A stretch of 5,674 nt of DNA from a bacterium. GTDB lineage: Bacteria > Ratteibacteria > UBA8468 > B48-G9 > DTJG01. Below the pieces are notes generated by a model that worked only from the letters and a program-made list of their open reading frames with translations, searched no databases and was not told where the DNA came from. This document shows, one piece after another, positions 1-5,674 of this stretch. The translations under genes and the position numbers were made by a program. The DNA is taken from the NCBI GenBank assembly GCA_026418655.1, contig JAOAAW010000086.1, positions 1 through 5,674 on the forward strand. The letters are read 5' to 3'. Positions within the stretch are counted from its first letter, which is position 1. Each line of letters opens with the position of its first letter.

Positions 1-515
1 ACTCCCAGCACAGCGATTCCATATCTCTGTCCCGTATCGACAAGACGCGTCATATTATGAACCGACTGCGTTTCATATTCTCCGCCAATAAAAACCTGTA
101 CAGCAAGTGCAGCGGCATTTAATCTTATGGCATCTTCAATATCCATTGCTATCTGTTCATTTGAAAGTTCTTTCAAAATGCTGGGTCCACCACTTGCTCG
201 CAACACAATGCCACCAGGATAGGTTGGTGGTATAACACTGCGGAGTATTCCGCGTGTTAACATGAGTGTGTCAGAATATCTGAGAAGTGGAACAATTGTT
301 ATATCAATTCTTTCAAGGCCTGTGGTTGGACCCTGAAAATAGCCATGGTCTATGGCAAGCATTACAGTTTTTCCTGTTTCTGGATTAAATATTTTTGCCA
401 GCCTGTTTTTTATTCCCCAGTCAACATTGTTTGAGCCTTTTAGAAAGAATGCCTTGGTTTTTTGCGGGATTTCAGGATAAAAGTTTTTTTCTTTTTTTTC
501 ATCAATTTCAGGCAT
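1..515 (-). CDS. lsrF: LsrF-like class I aldolase/thiolase (DhnA/DeoC-like family), 3' part beyond window
   Basis: The first 171 codons of a protein closely resembling LsrF, which in enteric bacteria splits 3-hydroxy-5-phosphonooxypentane-2,4-dione (a phosphorylated autoinducer-2 breakdown product) with CoA to give dihydroxyacetone phosphate and acetyl-CoA in the cytoplasm. The resemblance runs through the whole visible part: DWG at residues 32-34, KIFNPETGKTVMLA at 41-54, the family motif DHGYFQGPTTGLERID at 56-71, TRGILRS at 87-93, VLRASGG at 104-110, and an IGGEYE segment near 143-148. The Schiff-base lysine lies further on, outside the window. The start is the ATG at 515-513, preceded five bases upstream by a GGGAGG Shine-Dalgarno sequence (521-526). 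Another ATG at 520-518 is out of frame. No lsr transport or kinase gene is visible, so the AI-2 role is uncertain; related enzymes include fructose-bisphosphate aldolase and ADH synthase. Family assignment is firm, exact substrate is not. The gene symbol reflects similarity only. Confidence 0.88.
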   Translation of the reverse strand, partial: MPEIDEKKEKNFYPEIPQKTKAFFLKGSNNVDWGIKNRLAKIFNPETGKTVMLAIDHGYFQGPTTGLERIDITIVPLLRYSDTLMLTRGILRSVIPPTYPGGIVLRASGGPSILKELSNEQIAMDIEDAIRLNAAALAVQVFIGGEYETQSVHNMTRLVDTGQRYGIAVLG

Positions 516-540
516 GACATCCTCCCTGGTTTTTGGTTTT

Positions 541-569
541 ATTATAACTGAGCAATCTTTAGTTGTAAA
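541..569 (-). promoter_or_regulatory. Sigma70-type promoter for the lsrF-like gene
   Basis: Read on the minus strand, TTTACA (569-564) and TATAAT (546-541) are separated by exactly 17 bases. This differs from the sigma70 consensus at one position in the -35 box and not at all in the -10 box. Transcription should begin near 534, giving a leader of about 19 bases that contains the GGGAGG ribosome binding site and ends at the ATG at 515. The -35 box lies inside the spacer of the possible plus-strand promoter, so the two may compete for RNA polymerase. The motif match is seen directly; activity is inferred. Confidence 0.75.
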
Positions 570-588
570 AATCATCCGGTTGTATAAT
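558..588 (+). promoter_or_regulatory. Possible promoter of the V/A-ATPase operon
   Basis: A perfect TATAAT lies at 583-588, about 47 bases before the first ATPase gene, and would place a start site near 595 with a leader of roughly 40 bases. The -35 side is poor: TTTAGT at 558-563 matches three of six consensus bases with a 19-base spacer, and shifting by one or two bases is no better. There is no proper TGn extended -10 motif (the sequence before the box is TTG). A promoter is expected here because the operon must start in this gap, but its strength may depend on an activator. Confidence 0.5.
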
Positions 589-634
589 TCAATGCATTAT
601 GATAACATAAAAAAGGTCCTTATCGGAGAAGCCA

Positions 635-973
635 ATGAAAGAGATAATAAGCGAGATTGTGAAAAAAGAGCAGGAATCAAAGGAAAAGCTTGAGCAGGCA
701 CAAAATGAAGCTAGGAAAATTATTTCAGAGGCAGAAAAACAAGCTGCTGAGATAGTAAGGGAAGCAAAATTAAAAGCTTCCCATAATTCTGTTGAAATGA
801 TAAAAAAGGCAGAAAGAGAATTTGAAAAGAAAAAGGAACAGGCGATTGTAGAAGAAAAGAGTAAGTATGAAGCCATAAAGAAAAACTGGCAGCCGCTTAT
901 TGATAATAAAGCACGAAGAGTTTTCAGAGAAATTATAGATATAGGTCACCTTACCGGTAAACTTTTCGAATGA
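635..973 (+). CDS. atpH: V/A-type ATP synthase peripheral-stalk subunit H (G-like)
   Basis: A 112-residue, highly charged, alanine-, lysine- and glutamate-rich protein predicted to be almost entirely one long coiled coil from about residue 5 to 90, with a short C-terminal tail containing WQPLIDNKARRVF. It has no membrane segment or signal peptide. The size, composition and first position in the operon match archaeal subunit H, Thermus subunit G and Enterococcus NtpF. This subunit pairs with subunit E to form the rigid peripheral stalk that links the A3B3 head to subunit I and resists rotor torque. The ATG at 635 is preceded by GGAG (625-628) at a six-base spacing. The stop is one base before the subunit C start, which suggests coupled translation. 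Coiled-coil proteins diverge quickly, so the identification rests on context together with composition. The symbol follows archaeal A/V-type naming and is not F-type AtpH. Confidence 0.8.
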   Translation: MKEIISEIVKKEQESKEKLEQAQNEARKIISEAEKQAAEIVREAKLKASHNSVEMIKKAEREFEKKKEQAIVEEKSKYEAIKKNWQPLIDNKARRVFREIIDIGHLTGKLFE

Positions 974-974
974 A

Positions 975-1958
975 ATGAGGCATATCTCAAGATACGCTTA
1001 CCCGAATACAAGAATAAGGGCAATGATATCAGGTTTGCTCGGTGAGGATTTTTTTACAAGGGTTTCTGGTTTGGATTTTAACTCCTTTCTTGATGCTCTT
1101 GAAAAGACGGCATATTCTGACATAATAAAAAATCGCCAGACACTCACACCAGAGGAATTTGAAGTTTCCTGTATTTCATATGACCGGGAGAAATTAAAAA
1201 AGATTTCCTCCTTTTTTTTATCAAGGAATGAAAAACATCTGATTTTTGTTCTTGATGAAAGATATACCATTGAACAGATTAAATATGTACTCAGGTTATG
1301 GAAAAAAAGACAGCAACCATTTCATCCTGCGTCAGCAGGTGAATTTTCATCTGTTCTGAAAGCAGAAACCATTGAAGATGTAATAAAAATACTTGAAGAT
1401 TCTGAGTATGCTCTTGCTATTGAGAAAGCAAAGGATTATTTTAAGAAATCTGGCTGGCTTTATCCGGTTGAAATTTCCATAGATAGACAATATTTTGAAA
1501 AATTGCAGGCAGCAATAGAAAAGCTTTCATTTTCTGACAGAATCGTGGCAAAAAACATACTGGGCGCTGAAATAGACAGGGAAAATCTTTTATGGCTCGG
1601 AAGGATCAGATTATACTATTTAGGAAAAGAGCCTGCTGATTTTTTCGGGTTTTTTCCTGGCGGGGCACGTCTTTCTGAAAAAGAACTGAAAAGATTGATG
1701 AATGAGGAAAGATTTCGCGTGGAGGGATTGAAATTGCCCGGATACTATGAAAATATTATTGAAAAACTTCCTGAAAGACTGTTGGAAATAGATAATATCC
1801 TTGAAGGGATAATAATTCACCAGATAAAAAAAGCACTTATAGAAAGACCTTTTACCATCGGGATACCACTGGGTTATATTTTTCTTAAATTGCGAGAGAC
1901 AAGGCGGTTAATTGGAATTTTTGTTTCAAAGTATTTTGCGATGAAACTTTATCAATGA
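975..1958 (+). CDS. atpC: V/A-type ATP synthase subunit C (AC39/d family)
   Basis: A 327-residue soluble, mostly helical protein of the vATP-synt_AC39 family. It is the funnel-shaped socket that sits on the cytoplasmic face of the K ring and receives the central DF shaft, so that ring and shaft turn together. The N-terminus RYAYPNTRIRAMISGLL fits the family opening (YAY-N-R-R-x-LL), and the C-terminal part has the family-like pattern IGIPLGYIFLKLRETRRL followed by a short helix. The length is in the usual 320-360 range, with no membrane segment. The ATG at 975 begins one base after the stop of the stalk gene, and I see no Shine-Dalgarno sequence before it, so ribosomes probably reinitiate from the upstream gene. 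The last codons overlap the next start in an ATGA (1955-1958). Its place between H and I is unusual, since C commonly follows E. The symbol follows A/V-type naming. Confidence 0.9.
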   Translation: MRHISRYAYPNTRIRAMISGLLGEDFFTRVSGLDFNSFLDALEKTAYSDIIKNRQTLTPEEFEVSCISYDREKLKKISSFFLSRNEKHLIFVLDERYTIEQIKYVLRLWKKRQQPFHPASAGEFSSVLKAETIEDVIKILEDSEYALAIEKAKDYFKKSGWLYPVEISIDRQYFEKLQAAIEKLSFSDRIVAKNILGAEIDRENLLWLGRIRLYYLGKEPADFFGFFPGGARLSEKELKRLMNEERFRVEGLKLPGYYENIIEKLPERLLEIDNILEGIIIHQIKKALIERPFTIGIPLGYIFLKLRETRRLIGIFVSKYFAMKLYQ

Positions 1959-3868
1959 ATATGTTACCGGAAAAACTTGTTCTTTTAATGGCGGTCGTGA
2001 GAAAAAATATGGCAAATGCAGTACTTGCCAGACTTCTGCACACCGGTATTTTTCATCCAGTTGACATCGCATCCATACCTGATGTAAGCAATTATGCAGG
2101 AAGATTGCAGAATGATTTTGAATCTTCAAGATGGAAGGATATTGAAAAAAGGTTAAATTTTATTTCAAATGAGACAGGTTGTTCTTTTACTTCAACAGAT
2201 ATTGCTATTTCCTATGTTGAAGCAGAAACAACCCTTTTCGAGATAGAAGAAAATCTTAAGCCCCTGCTTGAAAAAAAATATCAACTTAACAGGGAACTTT
2301 TAGATTTACATAGTCTTATTGAAAAAAAACCGGTCTATCTTCCTCTAACTACTGGTTCATATACTTTCATTCATGCTGAAATCGGACAGATAAAGGCAGG
2401 AATGCTCGGGATTATGGAAAATATGCTCGGAAATATTCCCAGCTTAACCATACCCGGAGAAGAAAAAAATGGTCTCATTATTATCGGAATTGTTATTCTT
2501 AAGAAGGACCTGCCAATTTTTGAAAGAATAAAGAAAGAGATCGGCTGGTTGCCTGTGCCATCGGATATCACAATAAGTGAAATACCGATTGAACAACACA
2601 GAGAGAAAATAGAGAAACTGAAGGATGAAATTGAAGAAAATAATAGAAAAATCAACAAAGTAGTTGAAAAAAACAAAGAGATTCTTTGTAGTATAGCAAC
2701 ATCAATTGAAATCGTTCAGAAAATTTCAATTGCCAGAAAGAATACTGGAACTACAGAAACAACCATGATTATCTCTGGGTGGATTCCCGCGGACCAACAC
2801 AATAGAGTATCAGAGATAATAACCAAAACAGACCCTGTAAGTTATTGTCAGTTTATTCCAGCAGAAAAAACAGGGATACCCATAGAGAATATCCCGGTTC
2901 TTTTCAGACATAATAGATTTTTGAAACCTTTTGAGTTGATTGTGCAGACATATGGATTATCAAGATATAAAACCCTTGATCCCGCATTATTTGTCGCGCT
3001 TTCCTTTCTTCTCATTTTTGGTGCAATGTTTGGTGATATTGGACATGGTATTGTTTTTATTATTCTAGGATTTTTTCTGTTATTGCGGGCGAAGGGCAAT
3101 TTTAAACAGGCAGGTTATCTGGTCAGTTATACAGGATTTTCATCAGCAGTATTCGGGGTTCTATATGGCAGTTTTTTTGGTATAGAGTTCCACCCTATCT
3201 GGCTGAATCCAGTGGAAGACATCTCAAAAATATTCAAAGCATGCATTATTATCGGAGCAATCATTTTGACAGCAGGAATTATAATTAATATCATAAATCA
3301 CATAATTAACAGGGATAAGGCCAGCGTTTTTTTTGATAAAGCGGGTGTTTTTTCAGGGTTAATTTTCTGGACAGGTGCAGCAATGACAGGATTGTATATT
3401 TCAAATGCAGGACAGGGTATAATTAAAATTCTTGGATTAATTTTTGCCGCAGCAATTCTTACAGTTTTCTTAAGAGTTGTTTTTGAAGCTGTTAAACATA
3501 GAGAAGGAATTCTTGTTGGGTTGATTGAAGGTGTTCTTCATGTCTTTGAGATATTGATGGGATATCTTGCAAATACTGTTTCATTTATTCGTATTGCGGC
3601 ATTTGCCATTAACCATTTCGGGTTTTTTATGACAATTTTTGCAATTTCAGATATGTTGCGAAAAACAACTGTAAGCTGGTTGTCCTGGCCTGTAATAATC
3701 CTCGGGAATGTTTTTGTGATTATTCTTGAAGGTCTTGTTGTGATGATACAGTCTCTCCGTCTAAATTATTATGAGTTTTTTTCAAGATTTTTTATTCCTG
3801 GCAACACCTCTTATCAACCACTTTCCATTACAGCTTTTAATGAAAAAATTGAAGAGTACATAACATAA
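1955..3868 (+). CDS. atpI: V/A-type ATP synthase subunit I (a subunit, stator and ion half-channels)
   Basis: A 637-residue integral membrane stator subunit. Residues 1 to about 340 are cytoplasmic, with coiled-coil stretches near 75-115 and 210-260 that form the arm contacted by the E-H stalks, and the family GWIP motif at 275-278. The membrane half follows: hydrophobic segments near 345-378 (interrupted by the conserved MFGDIGHG at 358-365), 388-409, 430-450, 464-482, 489-513, 520-565 and 578-602, consistent with the family's eight helices. R546 (in NTVSFIRIAAFAINH) and R602 (in MIQSLRL), with E592, correspond to the two essential arginines and the glutamate of the yeast Vph1 half-channels, so ion translocation appears intact. 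The start is an ATGA overlap with subunit C and lacks a clear Shine-Dalgarno sequence. An in-frame ATG six bases later (1961) is an alternative. Length is typical of the family. Confidence 0.95.
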   Translation: MNMLPEKLVLLMAVVRKNMANAVLARLLHTGIFHPVDIASIPDVSNYAGRLQNDFESSRWKDIEKRLNFISNETGCSFTSTDIAISYVEAETTLFEIEENLKPLLEKKYQLNRELLDLHSLIEKKPVYLPLTTGSYTFIHAEIGQIKAGMLGIMENMLGNIPSLTIPGEEKNGLIIIGIVILKKDLPIFERIKKEIGWLPVPSDITISEIPIEQHREKIEKLKDEIEENNRKINKVVEKNKEILCSIATSIEIVQKISIARKNTGTTETTMIISGWIPADQHNRVSEIITKTDPVSYCQFIPAEKTGIPIENIPVLFRHNRFLKPFELIVQTYGLSRYKTLDPALFVALSFLLIFGAMFGDIGHGIVFIILGFFLLLRAKGNFKQAGYLVSYTGFSSAVFGVLYGSFFGIEFHPIWLNPVEDISKIFKACIIIGAIILTAGIIINIINHIINRDKASVFFDKAGVFSGLIFWTGAAMTGLYISNAGQGIIKILGLIFAAAILTVFLRVVFEAVKHREGILVGLIEGVLHVFEILMGYLANTVSFIRIAAFAINHFGFFMTIFAISDMLRKTTVSWLSWPVIILGNVFVIILEGLVVMIQSLRLNYYEFFSRFFIPGNTSYQPLSITAFNEKIEEYIT

Positions 3869-3870
3869 AA

Positions 3871-3877
3871 AAGGAGG
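3871..3877 (+). promoter_or_regulatory. Strong Shine-Dalgarno sequence of the proteolipid gene
   Basis: AAGGAGG is the best ribosome binding site in the operon. It ends one base before the ATG at 3879 and four bases before the adjacent in-frame ATG at 3882. The spacing favours 3882 as the real start. A strong site suits a subunit needed in many copies per complex, while C and I upstream have almost none. Confidence 0.8.
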
Positions 3878-3878
3878 C

Positions 3879-4205
3879 ATGATGAGATTTTTTAGTAAGA
3901 TTTCTGGCAGGTCATTGCAGGTTGCATTGCCAACGCTTCTTATTATGGCAGGATATGTATGGGCTCAGACGCCAGTGGTTGATCCTTCGAATGCCGGAAA
4001 AGCATTTTATGCTGCAGCACTTTCAACCGGTATTGCTGCGATTGGTGCTGCAATAGCTGTTGCGTATGTAGGAACTGCGGCCGTCGGTGCCCTTGCTGAA
4101 AAACCAGAACTTACAGGTAGGGTCTTAATTTTTGTGGGTTTGGCTGAGGGTATTGCAATATACGGTCTTATTACAGCAATTATGATTCTTGGGAGGATAC
4201 ATTAA
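3879..4205 (+). CDS. atpK: V/A-type ATP synthase proteolipid subunit K (c ring), single hairpin with signal-like N-terminus
   Basis: A 108-residue membrane protein forming the ion-carrying rotor ring. Residues 1-30 look like a signal peptide: basic residues at 3, 7 and 11, a hydrophobic core near 15-27 and a V-W-A cleavage pattern at 27-29, giving a mature chain of about 79 residues. Next come helix 1 (about 42-72, rich in alanine and glycine), a polar loop AEKPEL (73-78) and helix 2 (about 82-104) with the carrier carboxylate E90 in GLAEGIAIYG. The layout is like the Thermus L subunit, which also has a leader and one hairpin, rather than the four-helix K of Enterococcus. Helix 1 has no glutamine and E90 is followed by glycine, not serine or threonine, so the usual sodium ligands are incomplete and protons are the likelier ion; this is inference. 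The Shine-Dalgarno spacing favours starting at the second ATG (3882). Confidence 0.93.
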   Translation: MMRFFSKISGRSLQVALPTLLIMAGYVWAQTPVVDPSNAGKAFYAAALSTGIAAIGAAIAVAYVGTAAVGALAEKPELTGRVLIFVGLAEGIAIYGLITAIMILGRIH

Positions 4206-4207
4206 TC

Positions 4208-4501
4208 ATGAAGGTATATTGTATTTCCGATTATGAAAGTGCACCGATTTTTAAACTGGTTAATATTTCAACATTTGAAGTAACAAACAGGAAAGAGACA
4301 ATTGGTATTTTTAATATGATAACCAGAGATGCAGATGCAGGAATAATACTTATAACAGACAGGATTGCACATTTAATACGAAATGAAATAATGTCTTTTG
4401 TCAACAAAAATGACAGGCCATTGATTCTGGAAATTCCTTCATATTCAAATTTGATTAAAAACGAAGACAGAAGAGAAAAAAATGGAACAATATCAGGATG
4501 A
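4208..4501 (+). CDS. atpF: V/A-type ATP synthase subunit F (central rotor)
   Basis: A 97-residue soluble protein that binds subunit D in the central shaft and, in studied enzymes, modulates ATPase activity. It shows the CheY-like alternating fold of the family: beta strand VYCISD at the N-terminus, a helix and strand leading to AGIILITDRIAHLIRNEI (about residues 43-60), then RPLILEIPSYSN (about 69-80), the conserved IP segment. Length fits the usual 100-110 residues. The ATG at 4208 lies two bases after the K stop; the nearest Shine-Dalgarno sequence is GGGAGG at 4191-4196, inside the K gene, with a long 11-base spacer. The last 20 bases overlap subunit E in another frame. The family is equivalent to Enterococcus NtpG and is unrelated to F-type AtpF (b subunit). 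Confidence 0.9.
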   Translation: MKVYCISDYESAPIFKLVNISTFEVTNRKETIGIFNMITRDADAGIILITDRIAHLIRNEIMSFVNKNDRPLILEIPSYSNLIKNEDRREKNGTISG

Positions 4502-5114
4502 AAGGACTGGGGAAAGCTTAATTTCGGAAATTGAAAAATCAGCGTCAGCAAAAATAGAACAGATTATGCAACAGGCCAAGACAGAAGCACAGAAGATTTT
4601 AGATGATGCTGTGAAAACTGCAGAAGAAATTATAAGGATTGAAAATGAGAAAACACAGCAGCAGATATCGGAGATGGAACAACGTGCGGAATCTTCAATC
4701 AAAATGGAATTAAGGAAGATGCACCTTGAATTTAAGAAGGAATTTGTTGAAAAAGTTTTTGAAAAGGTTAATAGGATGGCTGGTGATTTCAGGAATAATC
4801 CAGAATATAAACATTTTTTGAAAAACGCTGTTCTTGAGGCAATAGAAGTAATCGACAAGCCAAAGGTCGTCATTAGGTTTTCTTCTCTTGATAGGGATTA
4901 TTTTACGCCTGAATTTGAAAAAGAAATTACAGAAATTTGCAAAAAAGAGCTGAAAAAAGAAGTTTCAATAACATTTGTCAGAACCGATAGTCAGGATATC
5001 GGAATTACAGCATTCACAGATGATGGTTTCATAATATACGAAAATACATTTTCTGCGAGAATGAAAAGGTTGTACGATGAACTCTATACACAGCTTATGG
5101 GAGAAGAGATTTAA
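4482..5114 (+). CDS. atpE: V/A-type ATP synthase subunit E (peripheral stalk)
   Basis: A 210-residue stalk protein in the usual size range of the vATP-synt_E family. Residues from about 8 to 95 form a charged coiled coil that should pair with the H subunit encoded at 635-973. The remainder is the globular head domain that caps the A3B3 hexamer, ending in the family pattern ITAFTDDGFIIYENTFSARM followed by an amphipathic helix (RLYDELYTQLMGEE). The start at 4482 lies inside subunit F. It is the only good ATG, because the frame is closed by TGA at 4452-4454 upstream with no other usual start, and the next methionine would cut into the coiled coil. No clear Shine-Dalgarno sequence is present, only a purine-rich A-tract, so translation is probably coupled to subunit F. 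The stop overlaps the subunit A start by one base. Not equivalent to F-type AtpE. Confidence 0.93.
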   Translation: MEQYQDERTGESLISEIEKSASAKIEQIMQQAKTEAQKILDDAVKTAEEIIRIENEKTQQQISEMEQRAESSIKMELRKMHLEFKKEFVEKVFEKVNRMAGDFRNNPEYKHFLKNAVLEAIEVIDKPKVVIRFSSLDRDYFTPEFEKEITEICKKELKKEVSITFVRTDSQDIGITAFTDDGFIIYENTFSARMKRLYDELYTQLMGEEI

Positions 5115-5674
5115 TGGCAGACATCATTGGAAAAATTATAAGGGTTAATGGACCTGTTGTTCTGATAAGATGTGATGAAAGTGTAAAAATGCTTGATATG
5201 GTAGAAGTTGGGGATTTCCGCCTTGTTGGAGAAGTTGTTAGAATTAAAGAAGAAATTGCATATGTTCAGGTTTATGAAGATACAACTTCACTGAAGGCTG
5301 GAGACCCTGTTTATTCTGATAGGGTACCTTTATCCCTTGAACTTGGGCCTGGTCTGATCGGTAATATTTTTGACGGTATTCAGAGACCGCTTGAAAAAAT
5401 AAGAACACTGGAAGGTGATTTTGTATCAAGGGGATTGCACATTTCAGCCCTTGATAGGGAAAAGAAATGGCACTTTGTTCCTGTGAAAAAAATTGGAGAT
5501 AAAGTTGGGCCCGGGGATATTATCGGTGAAGTTCAGGAGACAAGTTTAATAAAACACAAGATCCTTATACCACCTGATAAACCAGTCGGAACACTGGTTT
5601 CCAATGCAGAAGAAGGTGATTACAGTGTTGATAATACTATAGCAGAAATTGAATCAGATGGAAATATTTTTTCT
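5114..5674 (+). CDS. atpA: V/A-type ATP synthase catalytic subunit A, N-terminal part (runs off right edge)
   Basis: The first 187 codons of the nucleotide-hydrolysing or -synthesising subunit (full length usually 575-600 residues), open to the window end. Visible are the N-terminal beta-barrel (GKIIRVNGPVV at residues 6-16, then GEVVRI and VQVYEDTTSLKAGDPV), the strongly conserved GPGLIGNIFDGIQRPL at 78-93, DREKKW at 114-119, and the beginning of the A-specific bulge (non-homologous) region with VGPGDIIGEVQET. The bulge distinguishes A from the B subunit and from F-type beta. The Walker A loop, near residue 230 in relatives, is outside the window. The ATG shares one base with the stop of subunit E (TAATG). 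GGGAG at 5099-5103 is a possible ribosome binding site with a ten-base spacer. Not equivalent to F-type AtpA. Confidence 0.96.
   Translation, partial: MADIIGKIIRVNGPVVLIRCDESVKMLDMVEVGDFRLVGEVVRIKEEIAYVQVYEDTTSLKAGDPVYSDRVPLSLELGPGLIGNIFDGIQRPLEKIRTLEGDFVSRGLHISALDREKKWHFVPVKKIGDKVGPGDIIGEVQETSLIKHKILIPPDKPVGTLVSNAEEGDYSVDNTIAEIESDGNIFS

Noticed and set aside
591..598. AATGCATT palindrome near the predicted start site of the operon
   Set aside because: Eight bases in AT-rich DNA, no second copy seen and no known operator match; not enough to call a binding site.
516..634. Riboswitch or attenuator in the divergent intergenic region
   Set aside because: The predicted leaders are only about 19 and 40 bases long, and I could find no stable stem or terminator-like hairpin followed by a U-run.
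951..960. Perfect palindrome TTACCGGTAA near the end of the H gene
   Set aside because: It lies in coding sequence, is only ten bases long with no spacer for a hairpin loop, and has no second copy. A chance palindrome is the simpler reading.
998..1270. Open reading frame on the minus strand inside subunit C, and similar antisense frames elsewhere in the operon
   Set aside because: They lie opposite well-supported conserved genes and their translations look like reverse images of the sense coding sequence (Phe/Ser/Ile-rich opposite Lys/Glu/Asn-rich), with no recognisable family.
4476..4501. Programmed frameshift joining subunits F and E at the A7 tract
   Set aside because: The E frame is +1 relative to F, whereas slippery A heptamers usually give -1 shifts. 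Both proteins are complete with family-typical length and their own starts, so a fusion is not needed.
4498..4521. ATGA at the subunit F stop as an alternative start for subunit E
   Set aside because: The ATG at 4498 is not in the E frame and reaches a stop after seven codons.

Overview
The window holds the promoter-proximal part of an operon for a V/A-type (rotary, membrane-bound) ATP synthase/ATPase. It is transcribed divergently from a gene for an LsrF-like class I aldolase/thiolase. The DNA is AT-rich (runs of A and T, many AGA/AGG and ATA codons), and genes are packed with 1-20 nt overlaps or tiny gaps. Gene architecture, Shine-Dalgarno motifs and sigma70-type promoter elements indicate a bacterium, most plausibly an anaerobic or fermentative lineage that carries a V/A-type rather than an F-type enzyme. 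The sequence alone does not let me name a phylum.

Layout. Positions 1-515 (minus strand) carry the N-terminal 171 codons of the LsrF-like protein, which runs off the left edge. Positions 516-634 are the divergent intergenic region. It has a near-consensus minus-strand promoter (TTTACA, 17 bp, TATAAT) and a plus-strand TATAAT with only a weak -35 element; the two overlap. From 635 to the right edge seven plus-strand genes follow: peripheral-stalk subunit H/G (635-973), subunit C (975-1958), subunit I/a (1955-3868), proteolipid K/c (3879-4205), subunit F (4208-4501), subunit E (4482-5114) and the first 187 codons of catalytic subunit A (5114 onward). Subunits B and D, not seen here, would be expected just downstream. 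No terminator, tRNA, rRNA, mobile element or CRISPR array is visible.

How the genes fit together. A (with B, off window) forms the catalytic head; D (off window) and F form the central rotor; C is the socket between rotor shaft and membrane ring; K forms the ion-carrying ring; I provides the half-channels and stator anchor; E and H form the coiled-coil peripheral stalks. Every visible subunit keeps its family hallmarks: two arginines in I, the carrier glutamate in K, and the start of the family-specific bulge region in A. The complex therefore looks functional. One carrier glutamate per two-helix hairpin in K is the arrangement associated with ATP synthesis-capable V/A enzymes.

This is mostly a conventional region. 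The points most worth a second look are the gene order H-C-I-K-F-E-A, which differs from the H-I-K-E-C-F-A order that I know from archaea and Thermus; a K subunit that begins with a signal-peptide-like segment; and the overlapping divergent promoters. I found no evidence of a previously undescribed system.
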